Shown here in pieces: positions 55,860-64,000 of a stretch of 64,000 nucleotides of DNA. The first letter of the stretch is position 1; each line of letters opens with the position of its first letter. Position numbers and translations under genes: made by a program. Source of the stretch: Pseudomonas sp. MWU15-20650 (GTDB lineage: Bacteria > Pseudomonadota > Gammaproteobacteria > Pseudomonadales > Pseudomonadaceae); assembly GCF_023242475.1 (NCBI RefSeq), contig NZ_JALJFG010000019.1, forward strand, positions 37,337 to 101,336, in the 5' to 3' direction. Below the pieces are notes generated by a model, which did no database searches, was not told the origin of the DNA, and worked only from the letters and a program-made list of their open reading frames with translations.

Positions 55860-56205
55860 GATGGGTTGCTCCTTGGGAGGGCGATAAAGTGGGTACAGGG
55901 CTAATGCTACTCTCGATAAGTCGATATAAAAGTTCATAAACACAATGGTAATAATCAACGGAATTGATTGTTCCCGTGAAAGGCTCTAGAACGAGCCTCT
56001 CAAGCCCGCGCATTTGCACCGGGGTGGGTATTTTCGACACGAACCTGGGTAACAATGGTGCGTGCTCGATGCACAAATTTGTCTATTCGGTCAGGAAACT
56101 GGCTTTTTCCGGCTAAATCAGTGATCCGGTTAAACCCCGGCACGGTTTGCCAGTCGTAGCTTTATGAGCTGTAGTTCAGCTAGTCGTGTTGAGGAGTCCT
56201 GTGCA
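55860..56205. other. Divergent intergenic region before asmA-like gene
   Basis: No gene is seen. It holds the promoters for both flanking genes, a perfect inverted repeat AATCAA-CGGAA-TTGATT at 55953-55969 and a hairpin AGGCTC-TAGAAC-GAGCCT at 55981-55998. Confidence 0.5.
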
Positions 56206-58272
56206 ATGACGCGCACTCGTAAAATTGTTGTTTGGAGCTGCGCCAGCTTCGTTCTGTTAATTGCCGTGGTGGTCCTGGTGCTGGTGTTTTTTGACTGGAA
56301 CCGTATCAAGCCGCCGCTCAATGCCAAGGTCTCTGAAGAACTGCACCGCCCGTTCGCCATAAACGGCAACCTCGCGGTGGTGTGGCAGCGCGAACCCGAT
56401 GAGGGCGGCTGGCGTGCCTGGGTGCCGTGGCCCCATGTGATTGCCGAAGACCTGACCCTGGGTAACCCCGATTGGTCAAAACAACCGCAGATGGTGACGC
56501 TCAAGAAAGTCGAGCTGCGTATTTCGCCCCTCGCGTTGCTGGTGCAGCGCGTGGTGATCCCGCGTATCGACCTCACCGAGCCGAGTGCCGAGCTGCAGCG
56601 CCTGGCCGACGGCCGTGCCAACTGGACCTTCAAGTTCGACCCCAAGGACCCCAGCGCCGAACCTTCCAGCTGGGTGGTAGACATCGGCGCCATCGGCTTC
56701 GACAAGGGCCACGTCACCCTGGATGATCAAACCCTCAAGACTCAACTCGACGTGATCATCGACCCGCTGGGCAAACCCATCCCGTTTGGTGAAATCGTCG
56801 GCGACGCTGATGCCAAGAAGGCCCTGGAAAAAGGCTCGGCCCCTCAGGACTATGCGTTCGGCCTCAAGGTCAAAGGCCAATACCACGGCCAGACGCTCGA
56901 CGGCACCGGCAAGATCGGCGGCCTGCTGGCTTTGCAGGACGCGGCCAAGCCGTTCCCGTTGCAAGCCCAGGTGAAAATCGCTGATACCAGCATCGCCTTG
57001 GCCGGCACCTTGACCGACCCGCTGAACCTCGGCGCCCTGGACCTGCGCCTGAAACTCTCCGGCACCAGCCTGGGCAATCTCTACCCGCTGACCGGCGTGA
57101 CGCTGCCCGACTCGCCGGCCTATTCCACCGATGGTCACCTGATCGCCAAACTGCATGAGGCCGGGGGGGCGTCCTTCAGCTACGAGAACTTCAACGGCAA
57201 GATCGGCAACAGCGACATCCACGGCAACCTGGCTTACGTCGCCAGCCAGCCACGGCCCAAGCTCAGCGGCGCGCTGCTGTCCAACCAACTGCTGATGACT
57301 GACCTTGCCCCGTTGATTGGTGCTGACTCCAACGCCAAGCAAAAAGCCCGTGGCGGCGAAAGCAAGCAACCGGCGACCAAAGTGCTGCCGGTTGAAGAGT
57401 TTCGCACTGAACGCTGGCGCGATATGGACGCCGACGTGGAGTTCACCGGCAAGCGCATCGTGCACAGTGCCGAATTACCCTTCACCGACCTCTACACGCA
57501 CCTGGTACTCAACGATGGCCAGCTAAGCCTCGAACCCCTGCGTTTCGGCGTGGCCGGCGGCAAGCTGGATGCGCAGATCCGCTTGAACGGCCGCACCACA
57601 CCGATGGAAGGCCGCGCGAAGCTGACGGCGCGCAACTTCAAGCTCAAGCAGTTGTTCCCGGCCTTTGAACCGATGAAAACCAGCTTTGGCGAACTCAACG
57701 GCGACGCCGATATCACCGGGCGCGGCAATTCCGTGGCAGCGCTGTTGGGCACCTCCAGCGGCGACCTGAAGATGCTGATCAACGACGGCGCCATCAGCCG
57801 TGGCCTGATGGAAATCGCCGGGCTCAACGTCGGTAACTACGTGGTAGGGCGTCTGTTCGGCGACAAGGAAGTGAAGATCAACTGCGCGGCCGCAGACTTC
57901 GGGATCAAGACGGGCTTGGCGACCACGCGGTTGTTTGTGTTCGATACCGAGAACGCCATCATCTACATCGATGGCACGGCAAACATGGCCACGGAGCAAT
58001 TGGATCTCACCATCACGCCGGAATCGAAGGGCTTCCGGCTGTTCTCCTTGCGTTCACCGCTCTACGTCAACGGGCCGTTTATCAAGCCTAATGCCGGGGT
58101 GAAGGCCGTGCCGTTGATGCTGCGCGGCGCCGGGATGGTGGCGCTGGGTGTAATCGCCGGGCCGGCTGCCGGCCTGCTGGCCTTAGTGGCGCCGAGCGGT
58201 GATGCGCCCAACCAATGCGCGCCCCTGCTGCAACAAATGAAGGAAGGCAAGGCGCCGAAGACCGTGAAGTAA
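56206..58272 (+). CDS. AsmA-family envelope protein
   Basis: 688 residues from the ATG behind GAGGAG. An N-terminal membrane anchor (about 8-30) is followed by the AsmA N-domain and a periplasmic beta-rich body; members are thought to bridge the envelope and help lipid transport and outer-membrane homeostasis. The AsmA C-terminal signature appears as GDLKMLINDGAISRGLMEIA and TENAIIYIDGTANMATEQLD. The end has a glycine-rich hydrophobic segment and a cysteine (NQCAPLLQQM). The last codons have been copied into the downstream tandem array. Confidence 0.88.
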   Translation: MTRTRKIVVWSCASFVLLIAVVVLVLVFFDWNRIKPPLNAKVSEELHRPFAINGNLAVVWQREPDEGGWRAWVPWPHVIAEDLTLGNPDWSKQPQMVTLKKVELRISPLALLVQRVVIPRIDLTEPSAELQRLADGRANWTFKFDPKDPSAEPSSWVVDIGAIGFDKGHVTLDDQTLKTQLDVIIDPLGKPIPFGEIVGDADAKKALEKGSAPQDYAFGLKVKGQYHGQTLDGTGKIGGLLALQDAAKPFPLQAQVKIADTSIALAGTLTDPLNLGALDLRLKLSGTSLGNLYPLTGVTLPDSPAYSTDGHLIAKLHEAGGASFSYENFNGKIGNSDIHGNLAYVASQPRPKLSGALLSNQLLMTDLAPLIGADSNAKQKARGGESKQPATKVLPVEEFRTERWRDMDADVEFTGKRIVHSAELPFTDLYTHLVLNDGQLSLEPLRFGVAGGKLDAQIRLNGRTTPMEGRAKLTARNFKLKQLFPAFEPMKTSFGELNGDADITGRGNSVAALLGTSSGDLKMLINDGAISRGLMEIAGLNVGNYVVGRLFGDKEVKINCAAADFGIKTGLATTRLFVFDTENAIIYIDGTANMATEQLDLTITPESKGFRLFSLRSPLYVNGPFIKPNAGVKAVPLMLRGAGMVALGVIAGPAAGLLALVAPSGDAPNQCAPLLQQMKEGKAPKTVK

Positions 58273-59102
58273 CTGGCGGAACTGAAAACGAGATGTGGGA
58301 GCTTGCTCCCGATTGCAGCGTGTCAGTCACTACATCTGCTACTGAAGCACCGCTATCGGGAGCAAGCCCCCTCCCACATGGGTATGGCTGTGTGGCTGAT
58401 TACAGGTCTTGCAGAATGTCCGCCGCCAGGATGTCTTCGAAGATTGAACAACAGCAAGGCGCCGAAAACCGTGAAGTAACTGGCGGAACTGGAAACGAAA
58501 TGTGGGAGGGGGCTTGCTCCCGATTGCAGTGTGAGTCAGTGCATCTGCTACTGAAGCACCGCTATCGGGAGCAAGCCCCCTCCCACATGGGTATGGCTGT
58601 GTGGCTGATTACAGGTCTTGCAGAATGTCCGCCGCCAGGATGTCTTCGAAGATTGAACAACGGCAAGGCGCCGAAGACCGTGAAGTAACTGGCGGAACTG
58701 GAAACGAAATGTGGGAGGGGGCTTGCTCCCGATTACAGCGTGTCAGTCAGTGCATCTGCTACTGAAGCACCGTTATCGGGAGCAAGCCCCCTCCCACATG
58801 GGTATGGCTGTGTGGCTGATTACAGGTCTTGCAGAATGTCCGCCGCCAGGATGTCTTCGAAGATTGAACGAAGGCAAGGCGCCGAAGACCGTGAAGTAAC
58901 TGGCGGAACTGAAAACGAAATGTGGGAGGGGGCTTGCTCCCGATTGCAGCGTGTCAGTCAGTGCATCTGCTACTGAAGCACCGCTATCGGGAGCAAGCCC
59001 TTTCCCACATGGGTATGGCTGTGTGGCTGATTACAGGTCTTGCAGAATGTCCGCCATGTCATCGGCGTGCTCTTCTTCCTGAGCCAGGATGTCTTCGAAG
59101 AT
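58238..59102. repeat. Four-unit tandem array joining the ends of asmA-like and bfr genes around a REPIN
   Basis: Units begin at 58238, 58445, 58654 and 58865 (lengths 207, 209, 211 and 238). Each unit holds the last codons of the asmA-like gene (GGCAAGGCGCCGAA through GTGAAGTAA), an inverted REP pair, and the reversed last codons of bfr (TTACAGGTCTTGCAGAATG through GTCTTCGAAGAT). The first three lack 27 bases that are present in bfr itself, which explains the longer last unit. Unit 1 has a short deletion in its first REP. Small frames inside are by-products, not genes. Confidence 0.92.
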
Positions 59103-59561
59103 GCGACGTGTAGTCGGGTCTTTATCGCCGATGTATTGGATGATCTCGCGGTAGCTGTCCACCGCGATCCGCTCTGCCACCAAGTCTTCATAGACCATTT
59201 CTTTCAGCGAGTTGCCCGCCACGTATTGCGCGTGGGAGTTCTTCGATAGCAGGTCAGGGTTGAACTCTGGCTCGCCGCCCAGTTGCACGATGCGTTCGGC
59301 CAGTTTGTCGGCATGTTCGGCTTCCTGGGTGGCGTGTTCCAGGAACTCATCGGCGGCGACGCTGGCTTTCAGGCCGTTGGCCATGAAGTAATGACGCTTG
59401 TAGCGCAACACGCAAACCAACTCAGTGGCCAGCGACGCGTTGAGCAGGCGGATGATTTCCTTGCGGTCGGCATCGTAGCCTTCGGTCACGGCACCGTTTT
59501 CGACGTTCTGGCGGGCGCGGCTGCGCAGGGTCGCAACGTCAGTCAAATGTGCTTCAGTCAT
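59031..59561 (-). CDS. Bacterioferritin/ferritin-like di-iron protein
   Basis: 176 residues, start behind GGAGG. A four-helix ferritin-like fold with the di-iron ligands in ATELVCVLRYKRHYF (Glu), EFLEHATQEAEHADK (Glu and His), EDLVAERIAVDSYRE (Glu) and ILAQEEEHADDMAD (Glu/His). It probably stores iron or protects DNA from peroxide-derived radicals. It is longer than classical Bfr at the N-terminus. It converges on the asmA-like gene, and its 3' end seeded the tandem array. Confidence 0.87.
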   Translation of the reverse strand: MTEAHLTDVATLRSRARQNVENGAVTEGYDADRKEIIRLLNASLATELVCVLRYKRHYFMANGLKASVAADEFLEHATQEAEHADKLAERIVQLGGEPEFNPDLLSKNSHAQYVAGNSLKEMVYEDLVAERIAVDSYREIIQYIGDKDPTTRRIFEDILAQEEEHADDMADILQDL

Positions 59562-59737
59562 CTCAACCTCCTGGGGCTAATCCGGTTTTACGCCACGCTC
59601 TGCCGGCGTGATCGTTCCAAGTTGTGAGTCTTGGGCGGAGCAAAAAGTTTTATTGGATTTGCCAGCAGGTGTCATCTGTCCGTCGCTGGATTGGGCTAGT
59701 CTGCCTTCATCCTGTCTTGATCAAGGGCGTTCGCCCC

Positions 59738-60628
59738 ATGTCGCAGTCGTTAGCCACGCGTTACCCCCTGGTGTTGGTGCCCGGCATGCTGGGTTTCGTT
59801 CGCCTGGGCTGGTTTCCTTATTGGTACGGCATCATCCCCGCACTGCGTGCAGGTGGCGCGCGGGTGTTTCCCATTCAGGTGGCGCCGCTCGATTCCAGCG
59901 AAGCCCGCGGTGAGCAGTTGCTGGTGCAGATCGAACAGATCCTGCGCGACACCGGAGCGGGCAAGGTCAACCTGATCGGCCATAGCCAGGGCTCGCTGAC
60001 TGCGCGTTATGCCGCGGCCAGGCGTCCCGAGTGGGTGGCTTCCGTCACCTCGGTGGCCGGGCCCAATCATGGTTCGGAACTGGCGGACCATATCCACACC
60101 CATTATCCGGCCGACAGCCTGAAAGGCCGGGTAATGAGCGCGCTGTTTCATCTGGTCGCCTGGGTGATGGGCCTGCTGGAAACCGGCTATCGGGGGCCAC
60201 GCTTCAAGCCTGACCTTCACGCCTCGCATCACTCCTTGACCTGCGAGGGCGTGGCCCGGTTCAACCGTCAATATCCCCAGGGCTTGCCGCAGGACTGGGG
60301 TGGGCAGGGCGACGAAGTGGTCAATGGTGTGCGCTATTACTCATGGTCTGGCACGTTGCAGCGGGGCAAGACCGATCGTGGGCGCAACCTGCTGGACGGC
60401 ACGAATCGCTGTTGCCGGTTGTTCGCCCGCAGTTTTGTGCGGGAGAAGGGCCAATGCGACGGCATGGTCGGACGCTACAGCTCCCACCTGGGGACGGTGA
60501 TTGGCGATGACTACGCCCTGGACCACTTCGATATCGTCAACCAGTCCATGGGCCTGGTAGGCAAGGGCGCCGAGCCTATCCGCTTGTTTGTCGAGCATGC
60601 GCGGCGCTTGAAGGAGGCCGGGGTTTAA
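59738..60628 (+). CDS. Triacylglycerol lipase, family I type, without signal peptide
   Basis: 296 residues. The ATG at 59738 gives MSQSLATRYPLVLVPGMLGF, matching the mature start of Pseudomonas family I lipases; an upstream in-frame extension adds no proper signal peptide. The nucleophile is in IGHSQGSLTARY, the acid in QCDGMVGRYSSHLG and the histidine in LDHFDIVNQ; the HLG and calcium-site context is preserved. No lipase foldase (lif) gene is adjacent. The stop overlaps the convergent transporter by four bases. It may be intracellular or use an unrecognised export route. Confidence 0.85.
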   Translation: MSQSLATRYPLVLVPGMLGFVRLGWFPYWYGIIPALRAGGARVFPIQVAPLDSSEARGEQLLVQIEQILRDTGAGKVNLIGHSQGSLTARYAAARRPEWVASVTSVAGPNHGSELADHIHTHYPADSLKGRVMSALFHLVAWVMGLLETGYRGPRFKPDLHASHHSLTCEGVARFNRQYPQGLPQDWGGQGDEVVNGVRYYSWSGTLQRGKTDRGRNLLDGTNRCCRLFARSFVREKGQCDGMVGRYSSHLGTVIGDDYALDHFDIVNQSMGLVGKGAEPIRLFVEHARRLKEAGV

Positions 60629-61508
60629 GACTGGCCTCGTACCGGTGTGGTCCAACGCTCCGACAAAATCACCCCAGCCAGTGTCAGCAAACCACCCACC
60701 AGGTGATACAGCGCCAGCTCTTCCTTCAACACCACCGCTGCAATCAACGCAGTAATCAGCGGCAGCAGGTTGAAAAACAGCGTGGTCCGGCTTGGCCCCA
60801 GGGTCTTCACCGAATGCATCCACGCCAGTGGCGCAAGCATCGAAGCCAACAGGCACGCATACAGCACCAACGGAATATTCGCCCAACCCAACCCAACCCG
60901 GCCTTCGTCGAGAACAGGAACAGCGGAAACAGCACCACGACAGCCACCAGCACCTGCAAATACAGCAACACCAACGGCGGCAGGCGCAGCTGCCATTTTT
61001 TCAGCAGGGTGCTGTAAATCGCATAGGCCAAGGTGGCGACCAGCATCATGGCGTCGCCCAGGTTGATGCCGTGTTGCAGCAGCGCGCCCAGGCTGCCGGA
61101 CGACACCACGACCACCACGCCGGCAAACGACAGCACCGCGCCGGTCAGTGCGCCAAAGGTCAGGCGCTGGCCAAGGCTGATGATGGCGGCGGTCAGCGCC
61201 ATCAATGGCATCAGCGACAGGATGATGCCCATGTTGGTGGCGCTGGTCAGTGAGGCCGCGTAGTAGGCCAGGCTTTGATACACCGCCATGCCCAGCACGC
61301 CGAGGATGACGATCTTGCCCAGGTTCGGGCGGATGATCGCCCAATTGGCAAGCACCGGCTTGAGCATGAACGGGGTAAACAGCAGCGCGGCCAGCAACCA
61401 GCGGTAAAAGCCGATTTCAGCGGGGAAAATCGAGCCCACGGCGAGTTTGTTGACCACGGTGTTGCCGGCCCAGATAAAAATGGCCAGCAGGGGATACGCG
61501 TATTGCAT
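60625..61508 (-). pseudogene. EamA (DMT) family transporter, frameshifted
   Basis: The 5' part from ATG 61508 reads MQYAYPLLAIFIWAGNTVVN and runs through about seven spans, but then leaves frame after STKAGLGWVG. The 3' part continues in another frame as ANIPLVLYACLLASMLAPLA up to TAA at 60625, supplying the last three spans and the second EamA domain end. The break lies at the repeat CCCAACCCAACCCAACCC (60882-60899). Removing one five-base unit gives GLGWANIPLV and restores a 292-residue protein. It is a sequencing error, a mutation or a phase switch. Divergent from araC. Confidence 0.85.
60882..60899. repeat. Pentanucleotide microsatellite (CCCAA) at the frameshift
   Basis: Three full units plus CCC. 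Unit length is not a multiple of three, so gain or loss of one unit moves the reading frame of the EamA gene. Confidence 0.9.
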
Positions 61509-61548
61509 CGAAAGAAACCAAGTGTGTTGATGGGCCGGGATTATCCAC

Positions 61549-61603
61549 TGTCTGGATCGAAGCCTATACTGCAATCCAGACAACCGACCTTTGAATCCAG
61601 ACA
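61549..61603. promoter_or_regulatory. Three copies of ATCCAGACA between eamA and araC
   Basis: The nonamer occurs inverted at 61549-61557 and direct at 61574-61582 and 61595-61603. The two direct copies are 21 bases apart (two helical turns), as for AraC-family sites. A TATACT box (61565-61570) lies between, and the last copy abuts the araC ATG, suggesting self-repression. Confidence 0.6.
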
Positions 61604-61605
61604 AC

Positions 61606-62394
61606 ATGTCCAGACATACCGTCCGCCTGCCCGATTTCGCCCGGCTGCCGAGCCCGGTGTACTTCCGCTATTCCGACTTTGCCCCGGACACTGAGTGCAC
61701 CCCGCACCAGCATTCATGGGGTTCGCTGGATTATTCGGCCAGTGGCGTGATGCGCATGGAAGTGGCCGGCAACCGATTCATGTCGCCGCCCCAGTACGCG
61801 GTATGGGTACCGCCGCGTACCGAGCACAGTTCCTACAATGCCGAGGCGATTGTCTACCACTCAGTGGGCCTGGCTCCGAAGCTGTGTGAGCAACTGCCGC
61901 AGCAGCCTTGCACCCTGGCGATCAGTGACATCCTCAAGGCCATCCTCAAGGACTTTGCCCAGCGTGACGTCAATATCCCGCAGAGCGACGCCGATGTGCG
62001 CCTGGCCCAAGTACTGGTGGACCAACTCAAACAGGCGCCGATTCACGATTGCTTCCTGCCCTACGCTCGCCACCCTGGGCTGTTGGGTGTACTGGAAGGT
62101 ATGCAGGCCGAACCGGCTGACAACCGCCCTTTGGCGCAATGGGCCGAGCAAGTGCATGTCAGCGAGCGCACCCTGGCCCGACAGTTTGTGCGGGAGCTGG
62201 GCATGAGCTTTGGCGAATGGCGCCAGCGCCTGCGCTACCTCGCGGCCATCGAAGCCCTGGACAGCGAGCGCAGTGTGCAGCATGTCGCCTTCGATTTAGG
62301 CTACAGCACCGCCTCGGCGTTTATCGCCATGTTCCAACGTCACGCCGGCTGCACGCCGGAGCAGTATCGTCGGACGAATATTCGCGGGCGCTGA
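61606..62394 (+). CDS. AraC-family transcriptional regulator
   Basis: 262 residues from ATG 61606; an in-frame TTG at 61591 would place one operator inside the gene. An N-terminal cupin domain (PHQHSWGSLDYSASGVMRME) is followed by the two-helix-turn-helix DNA-binding domain (WAEQVHVSERTLARQFVREL and VAFDLGYSTASAFIAMFQRH). This is the type often found divergent from a transporter it controls; here that transporter is the frameshifted EamA gene. The effector is unknown. Confidence 0.9.
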   Translation: MSRHTVRLPDFARLPSPVYFRYSDFAPDTECTPHQHSWGSLDYSASGVMRMEVAGNRFMSPPQYAVWVPPRTEHSSYNAEAIVYHSVGLAPKLCEQLPQQPCTLAISDILKAILKDFAQRDVNIPQSDADVRLAQVLVDQLKQAPIHDCFLPYARHPGLLGVLEGMQAEPADNRPLAQWAEQVHVSERTLARQFVRELGMSFGEWRQRLRYLAAIEALDSERSVQHVAFDLGYSTASAFIAMFQRHAGCTPEQYRRTNIRGR

Positions 62395-62467
62395 AGATGT
62401 AACAGGTTTTGACTACACTGCGGGGGTAAGCCGTGCCCCTTCGGTGCGGTAACAAGGAGAAAACTCC

Positions 62468-62770
62468 ATGAAGATGCTGCGTATCCCGTTGTTGATGGTC
62501 GGCCTGCTGTTGTGTTCTCAAAGCTTTGCCGACACCACCCAGCAAAACAAAATGACCACCTGCAATGCCGACGCCACCACCAAGGCCCTCAAAGGCGATG
62601 AGCGTAAAGCCTTCATGAGTACCTGCCTCAAGGCAGCTCCTGCCCCGGCGGCCAAGACTTTGACGCCACAGCAGCAAAAGATGAAAGACTGCAATGCATC
62701 GGCCAAAACCCAAGCCTTGGCGGGCGATGCGCGCAAGACATTCATGAGCACCTGCCTGAAGAAAAAATAG
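62468..62770 (+). CDS. psiF: PsiF-repeat periplasmic protein
   Basis: 100 residues; ATG behind AAGGAG. The signal peptide (RIPLLMVGLLLCSQSFA) leads to two PsiF repeats, each with a cysteine pair: MTTCNADA-(x)-AFMSTCLK and MKDCNASA-(x)-TFMSTCLK. In E. coli psiF is phosphate-starvation inducible; function is unknown. No Pho box was recognised here. Confidence 0.88.
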   Translation: MKMLRIPLLMVGLLLCSQSFADTTQQNKMTTCNADATTKALKGDERKAFMSTCLKAAPAPAAKTLTPQQQKMKDCNASAKTQALAGDARKTFMSTCLKKK

Positions 62771-62785
62771 CCCAGGGCCATAGAA

Positions 62786-62842
62786 GGCTGCGACACTCGC
62801 ACGCAGCCCTGCTGTAGGAGCAAGCACGCTTGTTCCTACAGC
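62786..62842. repeat. Two hairpins between psiF and the AI-2E gene
   Basis: GGCTGCG/CGCAGCC (62786-62808) is followed by a longer near-perfect palindrome GCTGTAGGAGCAAGC... with ...TTGTTCCTACAGC (62811-62842), a REP-like element of a third type. Either can stop psiF transcription. Confidence 0.6.
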
Positions 62843-62875
62843 AACATCCTTTAACGCCGTTCGTTTTGAGGCTGT

Positions 62876-63889
62876 ATGCCAACGTTTTCTCAGCGTCACG
62901 TGTTGTTGCTGGTCAGTTGCGTCATCATTTTCGGTGGGTTATTGCTGGTCCTGCCGCTCAAGCTGCTGCCCAGCCTGCTGGCCGGCCTGCTGGTTTACGA
63001 GCTGGTCAATATGCTCACCCCGCAGTTGCAGCGGCTGATCGCCGGCCGGCGTGCGCGTTGGCTCGCGGTGGCCCTGCTCGGCACCTTGATCGTCAGCGTG
63101 CTGGCCTTGATCTTCGCCGGCGCCATCAGTTTCCTGCTTCACGAAGCGGAAAACCCTGGGGCTTCCCTCGACAAATTCATGGGTGTGGTCGACCGCGCGC
63201 GCGGCCAACTGCCGCCGTTCCTCGATGCCTACCTGCCTGCCAGCGCCGCCGAATTTCGCGTGGCCATCGGCGACTGGATGAGCAAACACCTGAGCGAGTT
63301 GCAACTGGTGGGCAAAGACGCTGCCCATATGTTCGTCACCTTGCTGATCGGCATGGTGCTGGGGGCAATCATTGCCCTGCAACGCGTGCCCGACCTGACC
63401 AAACGCAAACCCCTGGCCGCTGCGCTGTTCGACCGCCTGCACCTGCTGGTCCAGGCCTTTCGCAACATCGTCTTCGCCCAGATCAAGATCGCAGCGCTCA
63501 ACACCGCGTTTACCGCTGTATTCCTGGCCGTGGTGCTGCCGCTGTGCGGTATCCACCTGCCACTGACCAAGACCCTGATCGTGCTGACCTTCCTGGTGGG
63601 CCTGCTGCCGGTCATCGGCAACCTGATCTCCAACACCCTGATCACCATCGTCGCGCTGTCGCTGTCGATCTGGGTGGCGGTGGCGGCGCTGGGGTATTTG
63701 ATCGTGATCCACAAGGTCGAGTACTTTCTCAACGCGCGGATCGTGGGTGGGCAGATCAGCGCCAAGTCGTGGGAGTTGCTGCTGGCGATGCTGGTGTTTG
63801 AAGCCGCATTCGGCTTGCCGGGCGTGGTGGCGGGCCCGATTTACTATGCGTATTTGAAAAGTGAGTTGAAGCTGGCGGGGATGGTTTGA
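62876..63889 (+). CDS. AI-2E family (UPF0118) membrane transporter
   Basis: 337 residues with about seven spans and a large periplasmic loop between the third and fourth (residues about 90-150). FLVGLLPVIGNLISNTLITI and the C-terminal GLPGVVAGPIYYAYLKSEL are the conserved family blocks. Members include putative autoinducer-2 exporters and Na+/H+ antiporters, so the cargo is not known. No clear ribosome site other than GAGG near 62866. Confidence 0.85.
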   Translation: MPTFSQRHVLLLVSCVIIFGGLLLVLPLKLLPSLLAGLLVYELVNMLTPQLQRLIAGRRARWLAVALLGTLIVSVLALIFAGAISFLLHEAENPGASLDKFMGVVDRARGQLPPFLDAYLPASAAEFRVAIGDWMSKHLSELQLVGKDAAHMFVTLLIGMVLGAIIALQRVPDLTKRKPLAAALFDRLHLLVQAFRNIVFAQIKIAALNTAFTAVFLAVVLPLCGIHLPLTKTLIVLTFLVGLLPVIGNLISNTLITIVALSLSIWVAVAALGYLIVIHKVEYFLNARIVGGQISAKSWELLLAMLVFEAAFGLPGVVAGPIYYAYLKSELKLAGMV

Positions 63890-63937
63890 CTGGCCTGGCA
63901 GGCCGCTAAACCTGATGGGGGTGTACCCAGGCCAAAA

Positions 63938-63966
63938 AATATGGGAGGGGGCAAGCCCCAATACCA
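63938..63966. repeat. REP element at the window end
   Basis: TATGGGAGGGGGCAAGCCCC followed by AATACCAG, a single REP copy after the AI-2E gene. Confidence 0.65.
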
Positions 63967-64000
63967 GTCAGTTAAGCGCTAGAACGAGCAACCGGTAACC

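Noticed and set aside
58215..58976. Several small overlapping frames in the tandem array
   Set aside because: They are read through REP palindromes and copied gene ends and repeat with the array; none has a ribosome site or a conserved product.
58238..59102. CRISPR array
   Set aside because: The repeats are about 210 bases with almost no unique spacer and include gene ends and REP arms, so this is a tandem duplication, not CRISPR.

Overview
The window is chromosomal DNA from a Pseudomonas of the fluorescens group. Three things point there: the gene order amiB-mutL-miaA-hfq-hflX-hflK-hflC-hisZ-purA, then rnr-rlmB-rpsF-rpsR-rplI-dnaB, pncB-nadE-azurin and livKHMGF; the high-GC codon use; and many short REP/REPIN palindromes of the type GTGGGAGGGGGCTTGCCCCC scattered between genes. 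No ribosomal operon, prophage, transposase or CRISPR array was seen.

Layout. 1-10.3 kb: a housekeeping superoperon (cell-wall amidase end, mismatch repair, tRNA modification, Hfq, ribosome-associated GTPase, FtsH modulators, histidine and purine synthesis). 10.4-15.0 kb: a chemoreceptor and a two-gene ferric-iron importer without its ATPase. 15.1-15.5 kb: two identical tRNA-Leu(CAG) genes, each with its own promoter and terminator. 15.7-25.3 kb: RNase R, RlmB, ribosomal proteins S6, S18 and L9, DnaB and a YgiQ radical SAM protein. 25.5-27.6 kb: an accessory island that looks like an unnamed toxin/immunity module, with a displaced toxin tail and a second immunity-like gene. 27.7-34.6 kb: a three-gene transglutaminase / DUF2126 / circularly permuted ATP-grasp plus alpha-E cluster, a predicted but largely uncharacterised peptide-ligation system. 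34.6-37.8 kb: small proteins, azurin, and the NAD salvage pair nadE-pncB. 38-42 kb: LysR regulator divergent from amaB and amaA (lysine/pipecolate catabolism). 42-47.4 kb: the branched-chain amino acid ABC importer livKHMGF behind a convincing sigma-54 promoter. 47.4-51.3 kb: a long non-coding stretch with DnaA-box-like sites, an SDR, a cation diffusion facilitator with altered ligands, and an AGE-family epimerase. 51.4-53.8 kb: urease accessory genes hupE/ureJ-ureG-ureF-ureE. 54.2-64 kb: NlpC/P60 hydrolase, FabR/DesT-like TetR regulator, a repeat-containing secreted protein, AsmA-family protein, a tandemly amplified intergenic region, a bacterioferritin-like protein, a lipase, a frameshifted EamA transporter with a 5-bp repeat at the break, an AraC regulator, a PsiF-type protein and an AI-2E family permease.

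How they work together. Most genes are core functions in short, translationally coupled operons (many ATGA or TGATG overlaps). The most unusual parts are (1) the 25.5-27.6 kb toxin/immunity-like locus with its orphan tail, (2) the 58.2-59.1 kb array that has amplified the asmA-bfr intergenic REPIN together with the ends of both genes, (3) the pentanucleotide repeat that puts the EamA transporter out of frame, and (4) several regulatory layouts readable from sequence: sigma-54 plus NtrC-like and Crc/Hfq-like sites at livK, a LysR-type box at lysR/amaB, an ANR-type box at azurin, and a triple operator at eamA/araC. All functions are inferred by reading the sequence; no database search was run.
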